Assembly: GCA_934401915.1 (NCBI GenBank) | Contig: CAKRSV010000015.1 | Coordinates: 1-51,625 of the forward strand | Origin: an uncultured Lachnospiraceae bacterium | Lineage (GTDB): Bacteria > Bacillota > Clostridia > Lachnospirales > Lachnospiraceae | Length of the DNA stretch: 51,625 nucleotides | Direction: 5' to 3' | Shown here: positions 18,662 through 27,754 of the stretch, in pieces | Position numbering within the stretch: position 1 is the stretch's first letter | Layout: each line of letters opens with the position of its first letter | Program-made: the position numbers and the translations under genes | Notes under the pieces: model-generated | Databases searched by the model: none | The model's input: the letters and a program-made list of their open reading frames with translations, nothing else | What the model was told of the DNA's origin: nothing

Positions 18662-18690
18662 AAAAAGGCACCCTTTTGCAAGAGCGCCTT
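18662..18690 (-). terminator. Intrinsic terminator between secG and rnr
   Basis: Minus strand: AAGGCGCTC, 8-nt loop, GGGTGCCTT (G-U tolerated), then TTTTG. It would end secG transcripts at least partly. A second, U-less 7-bp hairpin (AAATGCG / CGCATTT) follows around 18623-18655. Confidence 0.75.
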
Positions 18691-18741
18691 ATCCAAACAT
18701 TTCCATTTCACCTGTCCATGCTTTCGCACGGCAGTCTTTGT

Positions 18742-18981
18742 TTAGAACAGAGTCAGATTCAGAACAACAGCCAATACCATAAATCCAATGGCAAGACCGG
18801 TCGTGATCTTCACAAGTTTGCCTTCCATGGATCTTCCTTTGTTCCGTCCCCAGTATGTCTCTGCTGCTCCGCTCACTGCTCCGAGCCCGGCTGTCTTTCC
18901 TTCCTGCATCAATACCAGCACGATCAGCGCTATACATATGATAATATAAATAATTGTCAACGTAATTCTAAGTGCTCCCAT
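18742..18981 (-). CDS. secG: Preprotein translocase subunit SecG
   Basis: A 79-residue two-helix membrane protein starting at the ATG at 18981, which has AGGAGG eight bases upstream. TM1 is LTIIYIIICIALIVLVLMQ, followed by the hallmark cytoplasmic loop QEGKTAGLGAVSGAAETYWG and TM2 (ITTGLAIGFMVLAVVLNL). SecG assists SecYE during Sec export. The position upstream of rnr-smpB-ssrA is conserved in Firmicutes. Confidence 0.96.
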   Translation of the reverse strand: MGALRITLTIIYIIICIALIVLVLMQEGKTAGLGAVSGAAETYWGRNKGRSMEGKLVKITTGLAIGFMVLAVVLNLTLF

Positions 18982-19049
18982 TTCTGTACCTCCTAATGTC
19001 ATGCAGACTTTAGTTTATCATAGTTGTCCCATTTGTGCAAGGTAAACTT

Positions 19050-19778
19050 TTATAAAACGTGGATCATCCAGAGAACAAACAGATGTCCCGGATAAAAAAT
19101 ATAGAAAAACCACTTGGAAAGATTCTTTCCATGCTCCATGCGCTTTCCATTGTAAAGATAGCACACAGTAAATCCAGCGCAGAGGATCGCCACCCCGGAA
19201 AGCAGGGCAAACCCTATGCTTTGCAGAAGCTGCTCCTGCCCGTACTGCCCGAGCCGGTTCATCAGATTCAGCAAAGCGAACAGCAGGTAGACGCTCCCAT
19301 AGCAGCGCATGATCTTTTTCTTATCATTCCACGCCTCATCCAGCAGGATCGTACAGAAAGCGGCGATGACCGACCAGTCGCTGAAGATCGTCACCAGCAT
19401 CAGCAGAACCTTCACGATCCGGCACATCGTCGGGTTTGCGATCTTCTCCTGCGCCACCAGGATCAGGAAACAGATGAACAGCGTGAAGATCATATTCAGA
19501 TTCCCAAACTGAAAGGCAAAGTGATAGGGGATCTGCGAGATGCAGGCAAACACCAGAAGCCTCTGTCCGTACTTCTTTTTGGATCTGGTATAATGATACC
19601 CTTCCACCAGAAAATAACACATGACCGGCGCGGTAAAGTAGCCGATAAACTCAAAGGCGTCGTGCAGCGCTCCGCTCTCCAAAAAGATGGTTGCAATGTG
19701 ATTGAGCAGCATTGTAACCATCGCTATGTATTTGATCACGTCCCGGTTCAGGACCGCGATCTTATTCTGCTCTTCCAT
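19050..19778 (-). CDS. TraX family membrane protein
   Basis: A 242-residue polytopic membrane protein. The start is the ATG at 19778 with GGGGGAA just upstream; it sits 13 bases behind the hydrolase gene. Six to eight helices are seen, beginning with the TraX signature DVIKYIAMVTMLLNHIA and including YFLVEGYHYTRSKKKY and a C-terminal FYIFYPGHLFVLWMIHVL. TraX of the F plasmid acetylates pilin; chromosomal clostridial homologues are common and probably acylate other targets. There are no conjugation genes nearby, so this is not a sign of a plasmid. Exact substrate unknown. Confidence 0.88.
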   Translation of the reverse strand: MEEQNKIAVLNRDVIKYIAMVTMLLNHIATIFLESGALHDAFEFIGYFTAPVMCYFLVEGYHYTRSKKKYGQRLLVFACISQIPYHFAFQFGNLNMIFTLFICFLILVAQEKIANPTMCRIVKVLLMLVTIFSDWSVIAAFCTILLDEAWNDKKKIMRCYGSVYLLFALLNLMNRLGQYGQEQLLQSIGFALLSGVAILCAGFTVCYLYNGKRMEHGKNLSKWFFYIFYPGHLFVLWMIHVL

Positions 19779-19791
19779 ACTTCCCCCATAA

Positions 19792-20424
19792 CTACTGTAC
19801 AAACGGATTGTACTCTTTTTCGTGACCGATCGTCGTCGCCTCACCGTGTCCCGGATACACCTTCGTCTCATCCGGAAGCCGGAACAGCTTATCCTTCACC
19901 GACCGCACGATATCGCTCATGCTTCCCGTCGGGAAATCCGTTCTGCCGACTGACTCTTCAAAAAGCGTGTCTCCGGAGATCAAGAATCCGGCTTCCTCAA
20001 AATAATAACAGCAGCTTCCCGCGGTATGTCCCGGCGTTGCGATCATCCGGCAGGTGATCCCCGCGATCGTGATCTCCTCTCCGTCCCTGAGATAATGATC
20101 GACCTCCACCGTACACGGTCTTCCTGCCTGCTCCGACACATTCGCTGCCGCGTCGCCGCACAGCTTCTTCTCTGCCTCGCAGGCGTACACCGGCGCGCCG
20201 GAAAGCTCCCTGAGTTTCTCCACGCCCCAGATATGGTCAAAATGCCCGTGCGTCAGCAGGATTCCCTTGACCTGCAGCCCTTTTTCCTGCATGGCACGAT
20301 AAAGCTCCTCCCCCCGGTCGGCGGGATCAAAAAACATCGCCTCCCCGGAGCCTTCTCTGTATACGTAATAGCAGTTTGTCTGGCACACGCCCAGCGTCAG
20401 ACTGCCGATCTTCAATTCACCCAT
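19792..20424 (-). CDS. Metallo-beta-lactamase fold hydrolase (glyoxalase II-like)
   Basis: A 210-residue soluble MBL-fold enzyme. Zinc ligands are visible: THGHFDH (about 59-65), H in TPGHTAGS (about 132), D in ISGDTLF and H in PGHGEATT. The small single-domain form is like YcbL/YqgX proteins that hydrolyse S-lactoylglutathione or other thioesters; without a C-terminal substrate-binding domain the substrate stays open. AGGAGG precedes the ATG. It lies 41 bases behind the RSH gene, an order often seen in clostridia, so the two are probably co-transcribed. Confidence 0.9.
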   Translation of the reverse strand: MGELKIGSLTLGVCQTNCYYVYREGSGEAMFFDPADRGEELYRAMQEKGLQVKGILLTHGHFDHIWGVEKLRELSGAPVYACEAEKKLCGDAAANVSEQAGRPCTVEVDHYLRDGEEITIAGITCRMIATPGHTAGSCCYYFEEAGFLISGDTLFEESVGRTDFPTGSMSDIVRSVKDKLFRLPDETKVYPGHGEATTIGHEKEYNPFVQ

Positions 20425-20465
20425 TCTTACCTCCTGCCGGTCTTGCCCCGTCTGTCTGCGGTGCG

Positions 20466-22778
20466 TCAGCCCGTAGTTCTTTCAATATCGATCACGCTCT
20501 CGATCGTGCGGATCTTATCGATGATCCTTTGCAGTTCCTCACGGCTCTGGATCTCAAAACTGATCGACATCGTCACCATACCCTGTTTGCTTGTTCTGGT
20601 GTTCAGTGCGATAATGTCGATCTCCTTCTCTGTGAGCGCGCGCGATACATCTGCCAGAAAACCGTTCCGGTTCGTTGCAAAGATGTTGATCTCCGCCAGA
20701 TATTTCTCGTTCTTCTCTGCTTCCGCTCCCTGCTGCCACTCCGCGTCGATAAGCCGCAGCCGCTCCATCTCCGGCAGGTTCAGCACATTCACGCAGTCCG
20801 TCCGGTGGATCGAAATTCCTCTTCCTCTTGTGACAAATCCGACGATCTCATCTCCCGGCACCGGACTACAGCATTTGGAAAAGCGCACTGCGACGTCGTG
20901 GATTCCCTTGACCACGATCGAACTGCTGCTTTTGCGCTCTCTGCCCCGGTTGATCTGGGCGTTTTCCTCCACCTCTGCCAGCACCTCGGCGTCTGTCATC
21001 TCCTTGCGATGGTCATTGTCATACATCTCCTGCATCCGGTTGATGATCTGACCTTCCTTCAGACCGCCGTGACCGATCGCCGCCAATACGGAATCCCAGT
21101 CCTGAAAGCCGTACTTTTTCATCACGGCGTCCTCATACTTCGGCGTGAGAACCTCCAGTGTGTTGACGGATTTCGCCTTACAGTAGGCAAGGAGCAGTTC
21201 CTTGCCCTTGACAATATTGTCCTCTTTTAACTCATTTTTAAACCATTGGTTGATCTTGTTCTTCGCCTGCGTACTCTTGACAACGCTCAGCCAGTCACGG
21301 CTCGGTCCCTTGGAGTTCTGGGAAGTCATGATCTCCACACGGTCACCATTTTTGATCTCATAGTCGATGTTGACAAGCTTCCCGTTGACTCTGGCTCCGA
21401 TCATCTTATTTCCCACAGCGCTGTGGATGCTGTAGGCAAAATCGATCGGCGTGGAGCCTGCGGGCAGGTTCTTGACGTCTCCGGTTGGCGTAAAGCAGTA
21501 GACATTATCCGAAAACAGGTTCAGATCGCCCTTTAACAGGTTCATGAACTCTTTGTTGTCCGACATATCGCGCTGCCATTCCAGAATCTGGCGCAGCCAG
21601 ACGAGCTTCTCTTCCTCCTGCGTTTCCACTTTCTTGCCGTCGGAAGCCTCTTTGTATTTCCAATGCGCCGCGATACCATACTCTGCGGCTTTGTGCATCT
21701 CGTAGGTACGGATCTGGATCTCGAACGGCTGTCCGCTCGATCCGATCAGCGTTGTGTGGAGCGACTGGTACATATTCGCCTTCGGCATCGCAATGTAATC
21801 CTTGAAGCGACCCGGAATGGGCTTATACATCTCATGGATCACGCCGAGCGCCGCATAGCAGTCCTTCACGGTATCTACAATGATCCGGACGGCAAACAGA
21901 TCATAGATCTGGTCGATCGTCTTGTTCTGGTTTTTCATCTTCTTATAGATACTGAAAAAGTGCTTGATCCTGCCGTCGATCTGCGCCTTGATCCCCGCGT
22001 GCTCTATATGCTCGCTCACCTCATCCACGATCGTCTGGATGTATTTTTCCCGGACGCTCTTGCGGATCGCGATCTTGTCAACCAGATCATAGTACGCCTC
22101 CGGCTCCAGATACTTCAGCGACAGGTCATCCAGCTCGACCTTGATCTTGGAAATACCAAGCCGCTGTGCGATCGGGGAGTAAATATCCAGCGTCTCCCTT
22201 GCGATCTCCTGCTGCTTCTCCGGCCTCATATGCTGCAGCGTCCGCATATTGTGCAGCCGGTCTGCCAGCTTAACTAAAATAACACGGATATCCTTCGCCA
22301 TAGCAAGAAACATCTTTCTAAGATTTTCTGCCTGTCTCTCCAGTTTCTCCGCGTCCTTATCGTTGTTGTTCTCTCCGTGGAAGTTCAGCTTTTCCAGCTT
22401 GGTAACGCCGTCCACGATCAGCGCCACATCTGGACCAAACTGTTCCTCGATCTCTTTTTCCGTCATAATGGTATCTTCTACCACATCGTGGAGAAGTCCG
22501 GAGACGATCGTCTCTTTATCCATCTCCAGATCTGCCAGAATGATCGCCACACAAAGCGGGTGGATGATATACGGCTCGCCGGATTTACGCACCTGATCCT
22601 TGTGCGCCGCTGCCGCCGTCGTATAAGCCTTCTCGATCAGCGAAATATCATCGGAGGGATGATATTTTCTGACACGCGCAATAAGCTCCTGATACAATGC
22701 CTCCGGAGACTGATATTCTTCTATGGCTTCTATTCTTCCATCATCAAATACAACTTCTTTTTTTTCTTCTGTTGTCAT
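20466..22778 (-). CDS. relA: Bifunctional (p)ppGpp synthetase/hydrolase RSH
   Basis: A long RSH enzyme of about 770 residues that makes and destroys the stringent-response alarmone (p)ppGpp. I use the ATG at 22778 (GGTGAAACG upstream; product begins MTTEEKKEVVF). Order: hydrolase HD domain with GLLHDVVEDT (about 88), metal-binding KLADRLHNMRTL, synthetase domain with IYDLFAVRIIVDT and KANMYQSLHTTL, TGS domain (VYCFTPTGDVKNLPAGSTPI), a helical/zinc-finger-like region with FSKCCSPVPGDEIVGF, and a C-terminal ACT domain. Both catalytic halves look intact. The transcript has a structured 5' leader (22779-22900). Confidence 0.97.
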   Translation of the reverse strand: MTTEEKKEVVFDDGRIEAIEEYQSPEALYQELIARVRKYHPSDDISLIEKAYTTAAAAHKDQVRKSGEPYIIHPLCVAIILADLEMDKETIVSGLLHDVVEDTIMTEKEIEEQFGPDVALIVDGVTKLEKLNFHGENNNDKDAEKLERQAENLRKMFLAMAKDIRVILVKLADRLHNMRTLQHMRPEKQQEIARETLDIYSPIAQRLGISKIKVELDDLSLKYLEPEAYYDLVDKIAIRKSVREKYIQTIVDEVSEHIEHAGIKAQIDGRIKHFFSIYKKMKNQNKTIDQIYDLFAVRIIVDTVKDCYAALGVIHEMYKPIPGRFKDYIAMPKANMYQSLHTTLIGSSGQPFEIQIRTYEMHKAAEYGIAAHWKYKEASDGKKVETQEEEKLVWLRQILEWQRDMSDNKEFMNLLKGDLNLFSDNVYCFTPTGDVKNLPAGSTPIDFAYSIHSAVGNKMIGARVNGKLVNIDYEIKNGDRVEIMTSQNSKGPSRDWLSVVKSTQAKNKINQWFKNELKEDNIVKGKELLLAYCKAKSVNTLEVLTPKYEDAVMKKYGFQDWDSVLAAIGHGGLKEGQIINRMQEMYDNDHRKEMTDAEVLAEVEENAQINRGRERKSSSSIVVKGIHDVAVRFSKCCSPVPGDEIVGFVTRGRGISIHRTDCVNVLNLPEMERLRLIDAEWQQGAEAEKNEKYLAEINIFATNRNGFLADVSRALTEKEIDIIALNTRTSKQGMVTMSISFEIQSREELQRIIDKIRTIESVIDIERTTG

Positions 22779-22932
22779 CGTTTCACCAGCACCTTGTGAC
22801 TCATTCGCTATGCAGGGTCTTTCTTTGCCCTGCGGTTTCTTTGCCACACAGATCTGCTTTTCCTTCCAGCATAAGCAGATCTGCATGATCCTGAATAGTT
22901 ACCATTATAATATTATTTCACGGACAAGTCAA
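22779..22932 (-). promoter_or_regulatory. RSH promoter and structured 5' leader
   Basis: Minus-strand TTGACT (22932-22927), 17 bp, TATAAT (22909-22904), overlapping the stop region of the aminopeptidase gene. The untranslated leader of about 120 nt holds two hairpins: an 11-bp stem (22849-22859 with 22873-22883, CAGATCTGCTT) and a 6-bp stem (22812-22817 with 22828-22833). Neither has a U run, so they may affect mRNA stability or translation rather than termination. Confidence 0.65.
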
Positions 22933-24723
22933 AATATTTGTCGCCCTGCGGAGCCATACAAGCTCCTCCCCTTCCAGGTAGGGCGAAATGGTCTGGTAGA
23001 CTCTCTCATGGTACGCGTTCAGCCAGTCGATCTCCTGCTGTGACATCTGCGCCGGATCAATCGCATCCCGGTCGAAGGGAACCATCGTCAGAGGCTCCAG
23101 CTTCATAAACTGACCGTACTCAGTCTTTTGGTCTTCCACGCACAGGACCAGATTTTCATGCCGGATTCCGAATTTACCGGTCAGATACAGTCCCGGCTCG
23201 TTGGAGATCACCATGCCTTTCTCCAGAACGACCGCCGGCATTTTCTCTGAGATGCGGAAACGGAAATTCTGCGGTCCCTCATGTACGCTGAGCAGATAGC
23301 CGACTCCGTGGCCGGTTCCGTGATTATAGTCAAGTCCAAGCTCCCACATCGGCTCTCTCGCAAGAACGTCCAGATTCTGTCCGCAGCATCCGTGCAGAAA
23401 TCTGGCTGCGCCCAGATGAAGATGGCTGCGCAGAACAACCGTGTAAGCCTTTTTCTCCTCCTCAGTCACCCCGCCAAGAGCGATCGTTCTGGTCACATCG
23501 GTCGTGCCGTCCAGATAATGCCCGCCCGTATCGGCAAGCAGCAGTCCCTTGGGCTGCAGCTGCACATCCGTCTCAGGCGTCGCCGCATAATGAACGATCG
23601 CCCCGTGCTCTGCATAGCCGAGGATCGGGTCGAAGCTCGGTCCCACATAACCATCCATCTGCGAGCGGAATTCCTCTAATTTTTCCGCCGCCGACAGCTC
23701 TGTGATCTTCTCTTTTCCTACGTTCGTCTTCAGCCAGTAGATAAACCGGGTAAGCGCTACCCCATCCTTGACGTGGGCGGCTTTGATGTGCTCTGTCTCC
23801 GTCTCGTTTTTGATCGCCTTGCTCAGCACCACCGGGCTTTCCTTGTCCAAAACCGTTACCGCATCCGGGATACAGCCAATAAGATGATAGTTGACATTTC
23901 TCCGGTTCGCCCAGATCCTGCTTCCCGCCGGCAACGCCCCAAGGAGCGCATCGATCGCCTCGTACTCTCTGATCTCCACGCCTGCCGCGTGCAGCTTTCC
24001 TTTGATCTCATCCGAAAGGATCTCGCCGTGCACGCAAAGCTCTGCCTTTTCCCCTGTCACAAGCATATAGGATAAAAAGACCGGCGTATTTCTGACATCG
24101 TTTCCACGCAGGTTCAGCACCCATGCGATCTCATCCAGCGCCGTGAGAAGAAGGGCGTCCGCTCCTTCCTCCTGCATCTGTGCCCGCAGATCCTTCAATT
24201 TTTCTTCACGGGAAACGCCCGCATACTCTGTCTTTAACTCCCATACAGGTTCTTTGGAAATGGCCGGCCGGTCCTGCCAGATTGCGTCCACCAGATCTTC
24301 CTGCGCCCAGACGGTCATCTGCTTTTTTGCCGTCTTTTTCAAAAGTGCCTCGACGTAGGCCGCCGTCACCGTGCGCCCGTCAAATCCGATCCGGCTGTGC
24401 TGCTCCAGCTCCGACGCCAGGAATTCCTCCACCGTGGCAACGCCGGGCTGTCCCATCTTCATCAGATCAATGCCGCTCTTTGCAAGCTGCTGCGCCGCCT
24501 GCAGAAAATACCGGCCATCCGTCCAGAGCGCCACCCGCTCCTTCGTCACGACAAGCGTTCCCGCAGATCCGGTGAACCCGGACATAAACTCCCGCTCCTT
24601 AAAATACTCTCCGACATATTCTGAAAGATGGTAATCGTCGGTTGGAATGATATAGGCATCTATTCCCTTTTCCTCCATCCTTGTGCGAAGTTCCTTTATC
24701 TTCTCATCTGGTGTTCTGTCCAT
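22918..24723 (-). CDS. Xaa-Pro aminopeptidase (M24 family, long form)
   Basis: A 601-residue metallopeptidase removing an N-terminal residue ahead of proline. Three creatinase-like parts are seen: domain 1 (YIIPTDDYHLSEYVGEYFKE, TDGRYFLQA), domain 2 (about 175-310; ALDEIAWVLNLRGNDV) and the catalytic pita-bread domain with metal ligands in LADTGGHYLDGTTDVTRT (two Asp), GTGHGVGYLL (His), SNEPGLY (Glu) and RHENL (Glu). This long form resembles eukaryotic cytosolic XPNPEP1 and is common in Lachnospiraceae. It would help use proline-rich peptides. The gene ends inside the RSH promoter. Confidence 0.95.
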   Translation of the reverse strand: MDRTPDEKIKELRTRMEEKGIDAYIIPTDDYHLSEYVGEYFKEREFMSGFTGSAGTLVVTKERVALWTDGRYFLQAAQQLAKSGIDLMKMGQPGVATVEEFLASELEQHSRIGFDGRTVTAAYVEALLKKTAKKQMTVWAQEDLVDAIWQDRPAISKEPVWELKTEYAGVSREEKLKDLRAQMQEEGADALLLTALDEIAWVLNLRGNDVRNTPVFLSYMLVTGEKAELCVHGEILSDEIKGKLHAAGVEIREYEAIDALLGALPAGSRIWANRRNVNYHLIGCIPDAVTVLDKESPVVLSKAIKNETETEHIKAAHVKDGVALTRFIYWLKTNVGKEKITELSAAEKLEEFRSQMDGYVGPSFDPILGYAEHGAIVHYAATPETDVQLQPKGLLLADTGGHYLDGTTDVTRTIALGGVTEEEKKAYTVVLRSHLHLGAARFLHGCCGQNLDVLAREPMWELGLDYNHGTGHGVGYLLSVHEGPQNFRFRISEKMPAVVLEKGMVISNEPGLYLTGKFGIRHENLVLCVEDQKTEYGQFMKLEPLTMVPFDRDAIDPAQMSQQEIDWLNAYHERVYQTISPYLEGEELVWLRRATNILTCP

Positions 24724-24753
24724 GTCCCTCGCTGTCCTTTCTGTCCCACTTAC

Positions 24754-25083
24754 TTATTGAACCGGAACGACCGCGTAAAACTCGATCGTCTCGTCGCTCT
24801 CATTGCAAAGGCTGTGGCTGTGCCCCTTCGGACAATAGTGGCAGCAGCCTGCCGGCAGGATTTCCTTTCCCTCATCATACAGAACGGTTCCTGTTCCTTT
24901 TAACATAAATATGATCTCGCTGTCCGTCTCATGCTTGTGAAAGCCGATCGTCGCGCCCGGCTCCAGGGTAGCGCGCATGATCTTCCCGCGCTCATCCGTA
25001 TACAGGCGTCCTCTGAGCTCCTTCTTTCCACCTTTAAATTCCGGCAGGATCTTCTCCTCCATCTGATCAAAATCAAGAATCAT
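24754..25083 (-). CDS. Small cupin-domain protein
   Basis: A 109-residue single-domain cupin. Motif 1 is FHKHETDSEIIFMLKGTG (two His plus Glu as metal ligands) and motif 2 is CPKGHSHSLCNESDE. The domain covers nearly the whole protein. Such cupins bind a metal and may act as isomerases or sensors; nothing tells which. GGGAGG precedes the ATG. It is 30 bases upstream of the aminopeptidase gene and 21 bases downstream of the DUF362 gene, so all three may share a transcript. Confidence 0.85.
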   Translation of the reverse strand: MILDFDQMEEKILPEFKGGKKELRGRLYTDERGKIMRATLEPGATIGFHKHETDSEIIFMLKGTGTVLYDEGKEILPAGCCHYCPKGHSHSLCNESDETIEFYAVVPVQ

Positions 25084-25104
25084 TTCATTTTCCTCCCGTG
25101 ATCT

Positions 25105-26226
25105 CTATATTGTTTTCAGCTCATACTGATCGGTTCCAAGCCCGATCTTCACCGCATGCGCGATACAGCTCTTCCACTCCGTGTCCGGATGTGTCATATG
25201 GAAGTGATCGTGCTCATGCTCTTCTTCGCCGTGCTTTTTGATATTCTCGCCCAACACGCTGCCTTCCACCGGCTTCATCTGGTTGCAGAGATCCGCACAC
25301 GCCTGATCCAGCGCCACCGGATCAAAGGACGCCAACATTCCCACATTCGGGATGATCGGAATATCATTTTCCGCATGGCAGTCACAGTTCGGCGACACAT
25401 CGCAGATCAGCGACACGTGGAAGCACGGTCTGTCCTTGCACACGGCAAGGCTGTATTCCGCCATCTTGTAATTCAGCATTGCCACGGAATCGGCGAAATC
25501 TGCCGCGATCGCATCCTTTGGACATACCGCAAGGCATCTTCCACAGCCCACACACTTATCATGGTCGATCCGCGCCTTTCCATTCTCTATCACCGGCGCT
25601 CCGTGCGCACAGATCCTGCTGCAGGCGCCGCAGCCTACGCACTGTGACTGATCCACGCTCGGCTTTCCCTCGCAGTGCTGTTCCATCTTTCCGGCTCTGG
25701 AGCCGCAGCCCATACCGATATTTTTCAGCGTTCCTCCAAATCCTGCCATCTCATGTCCTTTGAAATGTGTCAGCGAGATAAATACATCTGCATCCATGAT
25801 TGCGTGACCGATCTTCGCCTCTTTCACATATTCTCCATCGATCGGAACCAGCGTCTCGTCGGTTCCCTTCAGTCCGTCGCCGATGATCACATGACATCCG
25901 GTCTGATAAGGGGAAAAGCCGTTGACATACGCCGTCTCCAGATGATCCAGTGCGTTTTTGCGGCTTCCGACATAGAGGGTATTGCAGTCCGTCAGGAACG
26001 GCTTTCCACCCAGTTCCTTCACATAGTCTGCCACCACTCTTGCATAATTCGGTCTTAAAAATGCCAGATTTCCATATTCTCCGAAATGGATCTTGATCGC
26101 TGCATATTTGTCCTGAAAATCGATCTGTTCAAATCCCGCAGTCTTCATAAGTCTGTGAAGCTTCTGCAATAGATTCTCGTTTCCGGTTGCCTTAAATGAT
26201 GTAAAATAAACCTTTGCCTTTTCCAT
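25105..26226 (-). CDS. DUF362 domain protein with two 4Fe-4S clusters
   Basis: A 373-residue protein, started at the ATG at 26226 (AAGGA upstream, product MEKAKVYFTSF); an earlier in-frame ATG has a badly spaced site. The DUF362 domain covers about 1-330, with FLTDCNTLYVGSRKNALDHL and SLTHFKGHEMAGFGGTLKNI. Inside it are two ferredoxin motifs, CVGCGACSRICAHGAP and CVGCGRCLAVCPKDA, each a CxxCxxCxxxC binding one 4Fe-4S cluster. A His-rich tail (EEHEHDHFH) may bind metal. The family is widespread in anaerobes and thought to be redox-active, with no fixed reaction. It is next to an HD-domain signalling gene (73 bases). Confidence 0.9.
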   Translation of the reverse strand: MEKAKVYFTSFKATGNENLLQKLHRLMKTAGFEQIDFQDKYAAIKIHFGEYGNLAFLRPNYARVVADYVKELGGKPFLTDCNTLYVGSRKNALDHLETAYVNGFSPYQTGCHVIIGDGLKGTDETLVPIDGEYVKEAKIGHAIMDADVFISLTHFKGHEMAGFGGTLKNIGMGCGSRAGKMEQHCEGKPSVDQSQCVGCGACSRICAHGAPVIENGKARIDHDKCVGCGRCLAVCPKDAIAADFADSVAMLNYKMAEYSLAVCKDRPCFHVSLICDVSPNCDCHAENDIPIIPNVGMLASFDPVALDQACADLCNQMKPVEGSVLGENIKKHGEEEHEHDHFHMTHPDTEWKSCIAHAVKIGLGTDQYELKTI

Positions 26227-26298
26227 AAACTTATTTTCCTTTTCCTTGAATGGTATCTTCGTCAGCGCATCCCCTCTCACTTTCTTCATCCCTTTGTC

Positions 26299-27570
26299 TC
26301 AGTCAAACCGCTGAAACCGCTCGATCATGATCGCATACTGCTCCTTGATCTTGAGGTACAACCCGATGGTGTCCTCCTTCTCTTTCTCAAATTCTCCGAT
26401 GATCTTGTCGTAGTTGCGCACCAGACTGTTCACCACATTGGCATTGATCTTGCCATTCTCAGCATCCCCCTGCATGATCGCGAGGATCTTTTCCTTGCTG
26501 AATGCCTCCTTATAGCTTCTCTTGCCGTAGAGCGCGCTCAGGATATCGGCGACGGCAATGATCTGCTGTGGCAGCGTCAGGTCTTTGGCGCTCAGTCCGC
26601 GGTGATAGCCTGTACCGTCCAGCTTTTCATGGTGGCGCACCGCGATCTGCAGCACATCGTCATCCACAACGCCCTCCAGAATCATCTCGGTGATCCGCAC
26701 GTGTGCTTTCATGATCTTCATCTCATCGTCGCTCAGGCGTCCCGTCGATTCCAGAATATTCAGTGGGATGGCGATCTTGCCGAGGTCATGCAGAAGCGCT
26801 CCGTAGTGCAGATCCCGCAGTTCCTTTCCGGTAAGCCTTGCCAGTCGTCCCAGCTTCTCCGCAAAATTGACAGTCGCAAGCGTGTGGATGACCGTATGCT
26901 CGCTTCGGAAATCGATCGTGTAGACCAGCATTTCCAGAAAGCCTCTCTTGTACTTTTCGGAAAACGCCCGCTTTGCCAGGAGCACATCCAGCTCCTTCCG
27001 GTAAGTTCCGTCCACCAGATTGGCCGTGATGTTGTAACGCTTCTCCGCTTTCTGGAACAGCTCCAGCGCCGCCCCGGAAAACTTCACGTTCACATATTTG
27101 ATAAAGTAGTCTTTCTCCAGTTTTTCTTCTTTCAAATGTAAAAAGGTATCCATCTTGTCTGCCAGATTCAGCAGCTCAATGACATGCAGATAGCGGCTCT
27201 CGATCAGGTTATACCGGTTATAGTCGAGATGATGATACAGAACGACTTCCGCTTTATCGCCGATCGGCGAAAGATATTTGAGAAACAGAAAGCCATAGAT
27301 GGAATGCGGCCAAAGATTCTTCGTTTCAAAATCCGTCACGTTCTTTACGTTGTCTTCCTTATATAAGCCGATGTCGTGCAGTATGCCGAGCATGGTGTAA
27401 TCTACCATATCCTGTTCTGTATAATGCTGCTCTGTATAGGTATTCTCATACTCCATCATCTTATACAGAATATATCCTGTGATCTCTCCGTGGTTCATAA
27501 TTTTCTGGTTGATGATGCCCAGCGTCTTTCTTATGATCTCGTTGACATCCTTGCTGCTGATTACACTCAT
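26299..27570 (-). CDS. HD-GYP-like phosphodiesterase with two HD domains
   Basis: A 423-residue cytoplasmic protein. The N-terminal HD domain (about 25-150) has LGILHDIGLY and YHHLDYNRY; the C-terminal one (about 225-385) has GALLHDLGKIAIP, then RHHEKLDGTGYHRGL and ADILSALYG. The second is the HD-GYP type that hydrolyses cyclic di-nucleotides, but the GYP motif reads GYH, a variant whose activity is uncertain. No receiver or sensor domain is attached. AAAGGGG precedes the ATG. It would lower cyclic di-GMP or a related messenger if active. Confidence 0.88.
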   Translation of the reverse strand: MSVISSKDVNEIIRKTLGIINQKIMNHGEITGYILYKMMEYENTYTEQHYTEQDMVDYTMLGILHDIGLYKEDNVKNVTDFETKNLWPHSIYGFLFLKYLSPIGDKAEVVLYHHLDYNRYNLIESRYLHVIELLNLADKMDTFLHLKEEKLEKDYFIKYVNVKFSGAALELFQKAEKRYNITANLVDGTYRKELDVLLAKRAFSEKYKRGFLEMLVYTIDFRSEHTVIHTLATVNFAEKLGRLARLTGKELRDLHYGALLHDLGKIAIPLNILESTGRLSDDEMKIMKAHVRITEMILEGVVDDDVLQIAVRHHEKLDGTGYHRGLSAKDLTLPQQIIAVADILSALYGKRSYKEAFSKEKILAIMQGDAENGKINANVVNSLVRNYDKIIGEFEKEKEDTIGLYLKIKEQYAIMIERFQRFD

Positions 27571-27695
27571 AATAAATCCCCTTTGTTTCCATTTCCTTGT
27601 CTGCTTTCGCTGACGCTTTTGCTTTTGACCCGCTCGAGAACTCGCGCTTCGCGCTCCTTGTCTGCTTCGCAGCCGCTTGTTTTTCTTTTGCGCTC

Positions 27696-27724
27696 ATTAT
27701 ATCATGAACTGGATTTGTGGTCGA
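27696..27724 (-). promoter_or_regulatory. Promoter of the HD-GYP-like gene
   Basis: Minus-strand TCGACC (27724-27719), 17 bp, TATAAT (27701-27696). The 125-nt leader contains short GC palindromes (for example GCGCTTCGCGC near 27640 and CTGCTTCGCAG near 27665). Confidence 0.5.
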
Positions 27725-27754
27725 TATTGTGTTGAATTTTCGAAAAATTTCGCT

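Noticed and set aside
19050..19778. TraX homologue as evidence of a conjugative plasmid
   Set aside because: It sits in a conserved housekeeping context next to the RSH and hydrolase genes; chromosomal TraX homologues are common in clostridia.
27584..27697. Open frame in the gap between the HD-GYP-like and MATE genes
   Set aside because: Composed of short palindromic GC repeats in a leader region, no ribosome site, low-complexity product.
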